Assembly: GCA_031260845.1 (NCBI GenBank)
Contig: JAISKR010000041.1
Span: 1 to 7,856, forward strand
From: Bacteroidales bacterium
GTDB lineage: Bacteria > Bacteroidota > Bacteroidia > Bacteroidales > UBA4181
DNA length: 7,856 nucleotides
Direction: 5' to 3'
This document shows positions 1-6,433 of the stretch, one piece after another. The stretch's first letter is position 1. Every line of letters begins with the position of its first letter. A program made the translations under genes and the position numbers. The notes below the pieces were generated by a model. It searched no databases. It saw only the letters and a list, made by a program, of their open reading frames with translations, and was not told the origin of the DNA.

Positions 1-256
1 TTGCCTTCTTTTCTTTAGGGTCAACCGGATTCAGATTGGAAATCTGGATGGGCGCTTCCTTTTGCACAAAACCGCCATTGGTGTTTTTGGCATTGGGCTT
101 GGTATGTTTGGTGACCATATTGACACCTTCTACGATAGCGCGTATCCCTTTTTTCTTATCCTGTACGATTTCCAGCACTCGTCCCTGAGCGCCTTTATCA
201 TCTCCGGCATTGACGATGACCGTATCGCCTTTTTTAATATGTAATTTAAGACTCAT
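1..256 (-). CDS. rplX: 50S ribosomal protein L24, 3' end cut by window edge
   Basis: The first 85 residues of L24 are visible. L24 is an early-assembly large-subunit protein that binds 23S rRNA near the 5' end. The frame opens with [20 protein letters not shown], an N-terminal KOW-type beta strand/turn, followed by [11 protein letters not shown]. Further on are the family segments [19 protein letters not shown] (about residues 40-60) and [14 protein letters not shown] (about 70-83). Bacterial L24 is usually about 100-110 residues, so roughly 20 C-terminal residues lie left of the window. The ATG at 256-254 sits 21 nt after the rplN stop, preceded by an A-rich stretch (AAAAGAGAA) rather than a strong Shine-Dalgarno, as is common in Bacteroidota. 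rplE would be expected next, outside the window. Confidence 0.97.
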   Translation of the reverse strand, partial: MSLKLHIKKGDTVIVNAGDDKGAQGRVLEIVQDKKKGIRAIVEGVNMVTKHTKPNAKNTNGGFVQKEAPIQISNLNPVDPKEKKA

Positions 257-277
257 TTCTCTTTTATTTTGAATTGT

Positions 278-643
278 TTACAACACTTCAGGTGCTAATG
301 AAACTATTTTCATGAAACCGTCGCGCAATTCGCGGGCAACAGGTCCGAAAATACGGGTTCCTCTGATTTCACCTGCATTATTGAGTAATACTACTGCATT
401 GTCGTCGAAGCGAATGTAAGAACCGTCAGCACGGCGTATTTCCTTCGTGGTGCGTACCACTACGGCTTTGCTTACTGAGCCTTTCTTTACTTCACCGGCA
501 GGTAATGCGTCTTTCACTGCCACTACAATTGTATCACCCACGCTGGCATAACGCCTTTTCGTGCCGCCCAGTACGCGGATGCACAACACTTCTTTCGCGC
601 CGCTATTGTCGGCTACGCTTAATCTACTTTCCTGCTGTATCAT
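278..643 (-). CDS. rplN: 50S ribosomal protein L14
   Basis: This is a complete 121-residue L14, the usual length for the family. L14 sits at the subunit interface of the 50S and contacts 16S rRNA in an inter-subunit bridge. The start [20 protein letters not shown] matches the nearly invariant L14 N-terminus. The middle segment [20 protein letters not shown] and the C-terminal [14 protein letters not shown] are also diagnostic. The gene follows rpsQ after only 2 nt, so the two are almost certainly translationally coupled in one mRNA. Nothing is unusual in the sequence. Confidence 0.98.
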   Translation of the reverse strand: MIQQESRLSVADNSGAKEVLCIRVLGGTKRRYASVGDTIVVAVKDALPAGEVKKGSVSKAVVVRTTKEIRRADGSYIRFDDNAVVLLNNAGEIRGTRIFGPVARELRDGFMKIVSLAPEVL

Positions 644-645
644 GG

Positions 646-903
646 TTATTTCGCTCTTTCAATGATTTCAACTAATCTCCAACTCTTACTTTTGCTCAGC
701 GGACGGGTTTCCATAATGCGGACGGTATCACCGGCTCCACAAGTATTTTCTTCGTCGTGTGCGTAAAATTTAGAGGTTTTATTTACAAACTTACCGTAAA
801 TCGGGTGTTTTACTTTGGTCTTAACGGCAACTACGATGGTTTTATTCATCTTGCTGCTCACCACTTCACCGATACGCTCTTTTCTTAAATTTCTTTTTTC
901 CAT
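646..903 (-). CDS. rpsQ: 30S ribosomal protein S17
   Basis: This is an 85-residue S17, an OB-fold primary 16S rRNA-binding protein of the small subunit. It starts [20 protein letters not shown] and contains the OB-fold signature [18 protein letters not shown], then [20 protein letters not shown] near the C-terminus. Two in-frame ATGs lie six bases apart, at 909 (MTMEKR...) and 903 (MEKR...). I chose 903 because related Bacteroidota S17 proteins, as I recall them, begin [11 protein letters not shown]; 909 remains possible. The start is 4-10 nt after the rpmC stop and the stop is 2 nt before rplN, typical of a tightly packed operon. Confidence 0.97.
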   Translation of the reverse strand: MEKRNLRKERIGEVVSSKMNKTIVVAVKTKVKHPIYGKFVNKTSKFYAHDEENTCGAGDTVRIMETRPLSKSKSWRLVEIIERAK

Positions 904-913
904 TGTCATCTGA

Positions 914-1114
914 TTAGTTTTGTTCGGCTGATTCTCTTTTTGTCAATTCGGTGAGCAAGCGTGCAATATCCTTGCGCACATACCTCAACTTCATCGGATT
1001 ATCTAAGGGTGATACGGCATGATTTAATCTCATCTTCACCAACGTATTCTTTTCTACTTCAATACGTTCTTTCAACTCTGGGGTTGACAATTCTTTTATT
1101 TCTGACGTTTTCAT
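914..1114 (-). CDS. rpmC: 50S ribosomal protein L29
   Basis: This is a 66-residue L29, a small two-helix protein that sits beside L23 at the polypeptide exit tunnel. It reads [20 protein letters not shown] and ends with the second helix containing [16 protein letters not shown]. The frame stays open further upstream to 1162, but that extension overlaps the rplP coding end and lacks L29 character. The ATG at 1114-1112 gives the expected N-terminus and length, 13 nt after the rplP stop. The leader AAAGGGATACGGAAT just before it contains a weak purine-rich ribosome-binding site. Confidence 0.96.
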   Translation of the reverse strand: MKTSEIKELSTPELKERIEVEKNTLVKMRLNHAVSPLDNPMKLRYVRKDIARLLTELTKRESAEQN

Positions 1115-1127
1115 ATTCCGTATCCCT

Positions 1128-1556
1128 TTATTGTTGTTCAAATACATAATCGCGACGTACAATCATCTTTGTTTGTACGGGCAGTTTTTGTGCACCAAGA
1201 CGAAGCGCTTCCTTCGCTATTTCGAACGAAACTCCTTCAATCTCAAACATAATGCGACCCGGTGTGATGGGCGCTACAAATCCTTCCGGCGCTCCTTTAC
1301 CTTTACCCATACGAACTTCGGCTGGTTTTTTAGTAATCGGTTTATCCGGAAAGATACGAATCCATAATTGACCTTCACGTTTCATGTAACGTGTGATTGC
1401 CTGACGTGCAGCTTCTATCTGGCGTCCCGTTATCCATGCATTTTCGAGGGTTTTGATACCGAATGAGCCAAATGAAAGTTCATGCCCGCGTTGAGCATTT
1501 CCCTTCATGCGTCCCTTCTGCTGCCTCCTGAATCTTGTTTTTTTAGGCTGTAACAT
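1128..1556 (-). CDS. rplP: 50S ribosomal protein L16
   Basis: This is a complete 142-residue L16, which organises the A-site tRNA elbow region of the 50S subunit. The start [20 protein letters not shown] and the segments [20 protein letters not shown] and [14 protein letters not shown] are diagnostic. The loop [17 protein letters not shown] carries Arg82, which aligns with the E. coli residue (R81) hydroxylated by the YcfD oxygenase; whether it is modified here is unknown. Unlike the other joints of this operon, the gene is separated from rpsC by 93 nt, which include a 15-codon mini-ORF described separately. The start is preceded by AAGAAGTAAAAA, an A-rich initiation region. Confidence 0.98.
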   Translation of the reverse strand: MLQPKKTRFRRQQKGRMKGNAQRGHELSFGSFGIKTLENAWITGRQIEAARQAITRYMKREGQLWIRIFPDKPITKKPAEVRMGKGKGAPEGFVAPITPGRIMFEIEGVSFEIAKEALRLGAQKLPVQTKMIVRRDYVFEQQ

Positions 1557-1649
1557 TTTTTACTTCTTTTTAATTTTTGTTTTGCAATGCCAATGGTAAC
1601 GGCGCATCGGAATTGCCTGATTTTTATTTATAAATCGATTTTACATATA
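1557..1649 (-). other. 93-nt gap in ribosomal operon, with a 15-codon mini-ORF
   Basis: This is the only sizeable gap inside the ribosomal cluster. On the minus strand it contains an ATG at 1607-1605 that opens MRRYHWHCKTKIKKK and stops with TAA at 1562-1560. One codon later, in the same frame, comes the rplP ATG. Mini-ORFs of this length arise easily by chance in A-rich leaders. If translated, it could couple ribosomes onto rplP, but nothing in the sequence proves expression. No TAnnTTTG promoter element and no strong hairpin were seen in the gap. Confidence 0.3.
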
Positions 1650-2534
1650 TTAATTGCGTCTTGCTCCGCCTCCGCGGTTTCCACGATCTCCACCGCCGCC
1701 TCTACGGTCTCCGCGGTTGCGGTCGTTTCTATCGCCACGATCTCTGCGGTCGCCGCCATGATCGCCTCTGTCACGGTATTCACCGCGTTGAGGGCGTCCA
1801 TTGTTGGCGCCGGCTATCGAAGCGGCATAATTGACTACATTGGGCGACAAATCGCGTTTGCCATATACTTCGCCGTTGCAAATCCACACCTTGATGCCAA
1901 TCAGTCCTACTTTGGTGAGCGCTTCCGCCAGTGCATAGTCAATATCGGCACGGAAAGTATGCAAGGGAATACGTCCTTCTTTCAACATTTCGGTACGAGC
2001 CATTTCGGCGCCACCCAAACGACCGGAAGCAATGATTTTGATACCCTCGGCGCCCATCCTTATGGTGGACTGGATAGACATTTTCATGGCACGACGGTAG
2101 GAAATTTTGCCTTCCACCTGACGTGCAATGTTGTTGGCTACGATGGTGGCATCCAATTCAGGACGTTTGATTTCAAAAATGTTGATTTGTATATCTTTTG
2201 AAACGCTGCCCGAAGCCGCGTCATCTCCACTTCCCTTTTTAGCGTCGATATTAATGATTTTCCGCAATTCTTCCTTCAACTTGTCCACTTCCTGCCCCAT
2301 TTTACCTATGATTAATCCGGGTTTCGCAGTGTGTACGGTAACTGTGATAAGTTTGAGGGTTCTCTCGATGATGATTTTTGAAATGCTGGCTTTTGCCAAG
2401 CGTGCGTTAAGATATTTGCGGATTTTATTATCTTCAACGATTTTTTCGGAGAAGTTTTTACCGCCATACCAGTTGGAGTCCCATCCTTTGATGATTCCAA
2501 GACGATTTGAAATTGGATTTGTTTTTTGTCCCAT
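1650..2534 (-). CDS. rpsC: 30S ribosomal protein S3, with insert and long R/G/D-rich tail
   Basis: This is S3, an essential small-subunit protein at the mRNA entry channel. The start [20 protein letters not shown] and the type II KH domain with its GxxG loop (GKMG, residues 77-80) are clear. The C-terminal S3 domain includes [30 protein letters not shown] (171-180) and [20 protein letters not shown] (191-210). At 294 residues it is about 50 longer than the Bacteroidales S3 I recall (~240-245). Two parts account for this. One is a low-complexity insert of about 17 residues around 94-112, rich in Gly, Ala, Ser and Asp, between the KH helix and the KDIQINIFE strand. The other is a tail from about residue 245 to 294 made of Arg, Gly, Asp and Asn with repeated RDRGD/RGDR units. 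It starts 10 nt after the rplV stop. Confidence 0.97.
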   Translation of the reverse strand: MGQKTNPISNRLGIIKGWDSNWYGGKNFSEKIVEDNKIRKYLNARLAKASISKIIIERTLKLITVTVHTAKPGLIIGKMGQEVDKLKEELRKIINIDAKKGSGDDAASGSVSKDIQINIFEIKRPELDATIVANNIARQVEGKISYRRAMKMSIQSTIRMGAEGIKIIASGRLGGAEMARTEMLKEGRIPLHTFRADIDYALAEALTKVGLIGIKVWICNGEVYGKRDLSPNVVNYAASIAGANNGRPQRGEYRDRGDHGGDRRDRGDRNDRNRGDRRGGGGDRGNRGGGARRN

Positions 2535-2544
2535 TTACAGTTAC

Positions 2545-2979
2545 TTATTTTGTTTGTGTTTTAGTTTGAATTTCTTTTTCAGCAACTTTCAATTTGTCCA
2601 CCACCAAGGTAACGTGGTTGGAACGTTTCAGCATTCGGTATCCGCGTCCCTGAGGGGCTGTACGAAGGCGTTTCATCACGCGACCGCTGTCCACCTTCAC
2701 TTCCGACACCACTAATACATTGTCTTCAAGGCGTTCTCCCTCGTTCTTCTGTTGCCAGTTGGCAATTGCAGATTTGAGGAGTTTTTCAACCCGTTCAGCA
2801 ACGCTTTTATTGCTGAATTTCAGAATGTCTAATGCTCGGTTCACTTCCTGTCCGCGAATCATGTCAACTACATAACGCATTTTACGCGGTGATGTAGGGC
2901 AATTCCGAAGAATAGCGAAACTTCTTTGCTTGTTTGCTTCTTTGCGCCTATCGGCTGATATCTTTTTCCTTTTACTCAT
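2545..2979 (-). CDS. rplV: 50S ribosomal protein L22
   Basis: This is a complete 144-residue L22, whose extended beta-hairpin lines the peptide exit tunnel. The N-terminus [15 protein letters not shown] and the core [20 protein letters not shown] (27-46), [12 protein letters not shown] (64-75) and [18 protein letters not shown] (110-127) are characteristic. MKR at residues 102-104 corresponds to the tunnel-loop tripeptide whose deletion in E. coli causes erythromycin resistance; it is intact here. The C-terminal ~15 residues are a Lys/Gln/Thr-rich tail. In canonical S10 operons rpsS lies directly upstream. Here rplV is the first gene of the cluster, with its own promoter in the divergent region and a predicted leader of about 70 nt. 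Confidence 0.98.
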   Translation of the reverse strand: MSKRKKISADRRKEANKQRSFAILRNCPTSPRKMRYVVDMIRGQEVNRALDILKFSNKSVAERVEKLLKSAIANWQQKNEGERLEDNVLVVSEVKVDSGRVMKRLRTAPQGRGYRMLKRSNHVTLVVDKLKVAEKEIQTKTQTK

Positions 2980-3055
2980 AACATTTACTATATCAGGCTA
3001 TTAAATCCATATTTACTACCTGTATGCTTTGATTTTTACTTTGAAAATTGGTGCG

Positions 3056-3089
3056 CAAAGGTACGGCTTTTTTTTATTTTAACAACAAA
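3056..3089 (-). promoter_or_regulatory. Bacteroidota-type promoter reading into rplV
   Basis: On the minus strand, TACCTTTG (3063-3056) exactly matches the Bacteroidota -7 consensus TAnnTTTG and continues into GC. Upstream, TTTGTTG (3089-3083) provides a -33 TTTG-type element with 19-22 nt between the elements, close to the usual spacing. Transcription would start near 3052, giving a leader of about 70 nt before the rplV ATG at 2979. This appears to be the promoter for the whole visible ribosomal cluster. Confidence 0.65.
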
Positions 3090-3110
3090 TAGCAAAAAAA
3101 AATAAAAAAA
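3069..3110. repeat. 12-bp A/T-tract inverted repeat between divergent promoters
   Basis: TTTTTTTATTTT at 3069-3080 is the exact reverse complement of AAAATAAAAAAA at 3099-3110, separated by 18 nt. Its centre (about 3089.5) almost coincides with the midpoint between the two oppositely facing -7 elements. Such A/T tracts upstream of promoters can act as UP elements or intrinsically bent DNA for both directions. It could also be a coincidence in an AT-rich spacer. Confidence 0.5.
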
Positions 3111-3114
3111 TATC

Positions 3115-3122
3115 TATATTTG
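3115..3122 (+). promoter_or_regulatory. Putative -7 promoter element for xylB
   Basis: TATATTTG at 3115-3122, followed by CA, is an exact match to the Bacteroidota -7 element TAnnTTTG on the plus strand. It lies 42 nt upstream of the xylB ATG, so the leader would be about 35-40 nt. No clear TTTG -33 box is present at the expected distance (around 3091-3095), so this promoter may be weak or need an activator. No xylose-regulator operator could be recognised. Confidence 0.5.
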
Positions 3123-3164
3123 CATCATCATTTATTTATTCATTTTTTAATACATATATATATA

Positions 3165-4652
3165 ATGTATCTTTTAGGTTACGATATAGGAAGTTCTTCG
3201 GTGAAAGCGTGCTTGCTTGACGCCGAATCGGGAAAAACAGTTGCAACAGATTTTTTTCCCAAAGTTGAAATGCCCATACACGCTGCCCAATCGGGCTGGG
3301 CTGAACAGGAACCCGAAATGTGGTGGGAAAACCTGAAAAAAGCGCATCTGTCGGTCATACAGCAAGTGAAAGTGCAGGCTGAGGATATTAAAGCCATCGG
3401 CATTTCATGGCAAATGCACGGCTTGGTATTGGTGAACAAAGCCCGTCAAGTGCTTCGTCCGGCGATAATATGGTGCGACAGTCGGGCTGTACCTTACGGT
3501 GAACGCGCGTTTGAGAGCATCGGAAAGGAAGAATGCCTGTCGCATCTGCTCAACTCGCCGGGTAATTTTACTGCTGCCAAGTTGGCATGGGTAAAAGAGC
3601 ACGAACCGCATATCTACGAGCGTATTGACAAGTTGATGCTGCCGGGCGATTACATCGGCATGAAACTGACAGACGACGTGGTTGTGACTGTGGAAGGCTT
3701 GTCGGAAGGCATTTTCTGGGATTTCCAGACCAACAGTTTGTCGGATAAAGTATTGCAACATTTCGGTTTCGACCGTTCTTTCTTTCCCGACGTCAAGCCC
3801 TCTTTCGGCGTCCAAGGGTTAGTATCTGCAAAAGCAGCGGCGGAACTCGGTTTAAAGGCGGGCACGCCCGTCACCTACCGTGCCGGCGACCAACCCAACA
3901 ATGCACTGTCGCTGAATGTATTCAACCCGGGCGAAATTGCATCTACTGCCGGAACGTCCGGCGTTGTATATGGCGTATTGGGAAACGTAAATTACGACCC
4001 CTTGTCGCGCGTCAATCTTTTTGCACACGTCAACCACAGCGCGGAACAAACCCGTTTGGGAGTGCTTCTTTGCATCAACGGCACAGGGATTCTCAATTCG
4101 TGGCTGCGCCGGAATGTGGTGCCGGAAGGGGTAAGTTATGCGCAAATGAATGAATTGGCGCTGCAATCGCCCATCGGGGCAAGAGGCGTGTCCATTGTTC
4201 CTTTCGGAAACGGCGCCGAGCGTATGCTTGAAAACAAAGAGCCGGGCTGTTCTTTCCACGGCATCAATTTCAACATACACAACAGGTCGGATATTCTTCG
4301 TGCGGCACAGGAAGGCATTGTATTTTCGTTCAAATACGGAATGGATATAATGGGCGGAATGGGAATGGATACACGGGTGATACGCGCCGGCAACGCAAAT
4401 ATGTTTCTCAGTCCGCTGTTCAGACAGGCGCTGGCAAACACAAGCGGAGCCGTCATCGAACTGTATGACACCGACGGCGCGGCAGGCGCTGCCAAAGGCG
4501 CAGGCATCGGCGCAGGTATCTATGCATCCAACAAGGAAGCCTTTGCCTCGCTTGAAAAGATTGCGGTCATAGAGCCTGAAAACGCTAATAAAGACGCTTA
4601 TCGGCAAGCCTACGGAACGTGGTTGAAGGCAGTGACAGCCGCCAAAGGATAA
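3165..4652 (+). CDS. xylB: Xylulokinase (FGGY carbohydrate kinase)
   Basis: This 495-residue protein is predicted to phosphorylate D-xylulose to xylulose 5-phosphate with ATP, feeding the pentose phosphate pathway in the cytoplasm. It has the FGGY kinase layout. The N-terminal phosphate loop is GYDIGSSSVKACLLDA (5-20). The sugar-binding QMHG (83-86) matches the Met-His pair of E. coli XylB. IIWCDSRAVPYG follows at 101-112, the catalytic Asp is D242 in RAGDQPNNALSL, and TAGTSGVVYG (261-270) is the C-domain nucleotide site. Later motifs are PFGNGAER (346-353), RAGNANMFLSPLFRQAL (407-422) and GAAKGAGIGAGIY (441-453). Length and motifs fit Bacteroidales xylulokinases. The frame stays open to a TTG at 3120, but the ATG at 3165 gives the expected MYLLGYDIG start. 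There is no strong Shine-Dalgarno; the ATG follows an AT dinucleotide run. No xylA or transporter is adjacent. It converges on the OmpA-like gene with no space between stops. Confidence 0.93.
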   Translation: MYLLGYDIGSSSVKACLLDAESGKTVATDFFPKVEMPIHAAQSGWAEQEPEMWWENLKKAHLSVIQQVKVQAEDIKAIGISWQMHGLVLVNKARQVLRPAIIWCDSRAVPYGERAFESIGKEECLSHLLNSPGNFTAAKLAWVKEHEPHIYERIDKLMLPGDYIGMKLTDDVVVTVEGLSEGIFWDFQTNSLSDKVLQHFGFDRSFFPDVKPSFGVQGLVSAKAAAELGLKAGTPVTYRAGDQPNNALSLNVFNPGEIASTAGTSGVVYGVLGNVNYDPLSRVNLFAHVNHSAEQTRLGVLLCINGTGILNSWLRRNVVPEGVSYAQMNELALQSPIGARGVSIVPFGNGAERMLENKEPGCSFHGINFNIHNRSDILRAAQEGIVFSFKYGMDIMGGMGMDTRVIRAGNANMFLSPLFRQALANTSGAVIELYDTDGAAGAAKGAGIGAGIYASNKEAFASLEKIAVIEPENANKDAYRQAYGTWLKAVTAAKG

Positions 4653-4688
4653 TTAGTGGACGATTTTTATTCCCATTCGGCGGTTTTT
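4638..4688 (+). terminator. Weak candidate terminator stem spanning the end of xylB
   Basis: CCGCC at 4639-4643 can pair with GGCGG at 4679-4683, followed by TTTTT. The stem has only 5 bp (6 with a G-U pair) and the loop is about 35 nt, so it is a poor intrinsic terminator. It is listed because it is the only terminator-like structure near the end of xylB. Its downstream half lies inside the convergent coding region. Confidence 0.15.
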
Positions 4689-6065
4689 CTGGCGTCCTTC
4701 TTCGGTATCGTTGGTGGCTATGGGCTTGGTAAGTCCGTAACCTTTGTAGGATAACCGTTCGGAGGCGATGCCTTTTGTTATCAGATAGTCACACATCACT
4801 TTGGCTCGACGTTCGGACAATTTTTGATTGTATGCCGGCGTACCTTTGTTGTCGGTATGCCCTTCCAACTCAATGCGAACATTCGGTTGGTTGGTTAACC
4901 AATCAGCCACATAATCCATCGCCTCTTGTGCTGCGGGAGTCAGTTCGAAACTATTAAACTCGAATGCCTCGCCGGACAAATACGACATGAGGTCTTTGAT
5001 ATCACCTGGCGTTTCCGTAATGTCAGGCTCCGGCGTCAATTCTAAATCTGCCGGTATGGGTTCGTATGGCAGTTCCGGAACCGGTGGAGTCGATGGCGGA
5101 ATTGTATCGGGCTTTTTAACCTGTTTGTCAGGAGGAAAAGGTGGAAGAATAGGCGGTAGTACGAGTTTATTCTTTTTATTACTCGACGGCAAAAACGTTA
5201 ATCGCACCTTGATACCACCCGCCAATTGCGACAATTTGTCCATGTAGGGCGCGGTGTATCCGTCGGCACGTGTGTAGCGCGATGTCAACACGCTGCCAAC
5301 GGGCGCATATTCCGTAGGATGTGCTGCATCAAACGCTACAATATGGCGGTCTTCCGTTTTTTGAATGTTGTTCAGCCCGAAGTCGAAGTAAAAGCCGACA
5401 TAGAGCCGCCAGTATTCTTCCAATCGAAAGTGCCAACCGCCTTCCAAAATTGCAGTCCACGATGTTTTTAGCGAAACGGATGGGTTTACGGCGCCACTGA
5501 ACTGTCCGAAACCTGCCATCAGCGGGTCGAAATATTCATAGTCCTCGTATTCGTAGTAGCCGCTGGTGACAAACGATGCGTTGCCTTTGGTCTTCGCGGA
5601 CAGCGGAATGCTTGCCTTTCCGCCAACGGCAAACCACCAACCGCTCTGTTTGGGCTGCACGTACTGGAACATTAGCGGAATATCGAAAAACAGCGCATGG
5701 TGCTTTTCTGTCTGGTTGATGGTCGTGCGGAAATCGAAATCGTTACCGTCAATGTCCACCGCAGGATAGTGGTCGCGGAAATCGTTGAGCCTCATTTTGC
5801 TGCGATAGGACGACACGCCCACATTGATGTTGACGCCCCATGCCTCACGGAAAAACCATGTGTAGCCCAAGCCGCCCTGTCCGCCGAAACCATCCTTTTG
5901 TCCGCCGAAAGAGCGGTAGTGCAACGACGAGAATCCGCCGCCGCCGTAAATGGAAACCTCGTGGCGCGATGACGAACTGTTGGCAGGCGCCGCCACTTGC
6001 GTGGAATCCTGCGCATAAAGCGAGCCGGCTATACATAACAGGGCGCAAAGTATTTTTGTCTTCAT
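4653..6065 (-). CDS. OmpA-family outer-membrane beta-barrel / peptidoglycan-binding protein
   Basis: This 470-residue protein is predicted to span the outer membrane and tether it to peptidoglycan. A Sec signal peptide occupies residues 1-18 (MKTKILCALLCIAGSLYA, cut before Q). It is followed by a Ser-rich stretch. From about 35 to 293 comes an aromatic- and Gly-rich series of alternating strands typical of a Bacteroidota porin-like barrel. A Pro-rich linker runs from about 302 to 353, then an OmpA_C domain from about 363 to 470. That domain contains LEGHTDNKGTPAYNQKLSER (GHTD at 402-405), YKGYGLTKPIATNDTEEGRQ and NRR (461-463), which includes the Asp and Arg used to bind diaminopimelate. The frame is open upstream to 6146, with other ATGs at 6146 and 6083. 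I chose 6065 because it begins a normal signal peptide; 6083 (MNKITN-) is a realistic alternative. The last codon abuts the xylB stop. Confidence 0.88.
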   Translation of the reverse strand: MKTKILCALLCIAGSLYAQDSTQVAAPANSSSSRHEVSIYGGGGFSSLHYRSFGGQKDGFGGQGGLGYTWFFREAWGVNINVGVSSYRSKMRLNDFRDHYPAVDIDGNDFDFRTTINQTEKHHALFFDIPLMFQYVQPKQSGWWFAVGGKASIPLSAKTKGNASFVTSGYYEYEDYEYFDPLMAGFGQFSGAVNPSVSLKTSWTAILEGGWHFRLEEYWRLYVGFYFDFGLNNIQKTEDRHIVAFDAAHPTEYAPVGSVLTSRYTRADGYTAPYMDKLSQLAGGIKVRLTFLPSSNKKNKLVLPPILPPFPPDKQVKKPDTIPPSTPPVPELPYEPIPADLELTPEPDITETPGDIKDLMSYLSGEAFEFNSFELTPAAQEAMDYVADWLTNQPNVRIELEGHTDNKGTPAYNQKLSERRAKVMCDYLITKGIASERLSYKGYGLTKPIATNDTEEGRQKNRRMGIKIVH

Positions 6066-6088
6066 ATTGGTGATTTTGTTCATATTGA

Positions 6089-6113
6089 ATTGCGTCCTCA
6101 CTGCGGACGCAAT
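6089..6113 (-). promoter_or_regulatory. Stem-loop in the leader of the OmpA-like gene
   Basis: ATTGCGTCC (6089-6097) and GGACGCAAT (6105-6113) form a perfect 9-bp stem with a 7-nt loop. On the gene's strand the hairpin lies 5 nt before the ATG at 6083 and 23 nt before the ATG at 6065. No T-run follows it on that strand, so it is not a terminator for the upstream gene. It could stabilise the processed mRNA or control initiation at 6083. On the plus strand a T7 run follows after five bases, but no plus-strand gene ends here. Confidence 0.5.
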
Positions 6114-6148
6114 CGCTATTTTTTTGTTTATATTATTTTTTGCCATCG

Positions 6149-6433
6149 CTATATGTTTTTGTTGGGTAATAATGCTTTATTTCGTTCCAAACGTTCTCTG
6201 GTCTCGATAAGAATGGAATGGATTTTTTGTTCCAGCATTTTTTTAGGGGGCAATTCCGTCCAATATTCTGCAACCATGATTCCGTCTTTGTGCATTTCCA
6301 GTAATTCGACCTGTTCGCGGCTGCTTTCGGCACACAGGATAAGACCAATCGGCGTATTTTCGCCGTCTTGCCTTTCGTATCTGTCCAACCATTTGAGGTA
6401 CAGTTCCATCTGCCCCTTATGTTTTGCCTGAAA
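6149..6433 (-). pseudogene. C-terminal remnant of a DUF1016/YhcG-type PD-(D/E)XK nuclease
   Basis: The last ~94 codons of the large reading frame resemble the C-terminus of DUF1016 (PDDEXK nuclease domain-containing, YhcG-like) proteins. The motifs are HKGQMELYLKWLDRYE, NTPIGLILCAESSREQVELL and VAEYWTELPPKKMLEQKIH. Family members are usually about 330-380 residues. The strand carrying the (D/E)xK catalytic residues lies just before the KGQMELYL helix and is missing here, as is the whole N-terminal domain. The piece therefore cannot be an active nuclease. It is not a separate gene: it is read in frame from the T9SS protein and ends at a TAG. Its GC content, counted by hand, is about 43%, well below the sequence it is joined to. 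Confidence 0.75.

Noticed and set aside
1587..2201. A 204-codon plus-strand open frame, rich in Ala, Ser, Thr and Val.
   Set aside because: It is antisense to rpsC. Its odd composition is simply the reverse complement of the Arg/Gly/Asp-rich tail and the conserved S3 core.
3003..3020. A 5-codon frame (MDLIA then stop) in the rplV leader.
   Set aside because: It is too short, lacks a ribosome-binding site, and is expected by chance in AT-rich sequence.
2971..3040. The hexamer TTTACT occurs four times (2971, 2984, 3012, 3035) near the rplV start, a possible operator array.
   Set aside because: The spacings (13, 28 and 23 nt) are irregular, the hexamer is AT-rich and short, and one copy is part of the rplV coding start.
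3120..3164. TTG upstream start that would add 15 residues (His/Ile-rich) to xylulokinase.
   Set aside because: The TTG overlaps the predicted -7 promoter element, and the ATG at 3165 gives the conserved FGGY-kinase N-terminus.
3154..3164. An AT dinucleotide run just before the xylB ATG, as a possible phase-variable repeat.
   Set aside because: It has only about five units, too short to suggest slippage-driven switching.
3852..4607. A 251-codon minus-strand open frame opposite xylB, Cys- and Arg-rich.
   Set aside because: It is a shadow of the xylulokinase gene, whose motifs are complete and conserved. No promoter or recognisable domain supports the antisense frame.
5697..6073. Several short plus- and minus-strand frames overlapping the signal peptide and barrel of the OmpA-like gene.
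   Set aside because: They have Arg/Ala-rich, motif-free translations and sit entirely within a convincing coding region.
6149..6433. Possibility of an active YhcG/DUF1016 defence nuclease here.
   Set aside because: Only the last ~94 residues exist. The catalytic strand and N-terminal domain are absent, and no restriction-modification genes are nearby.
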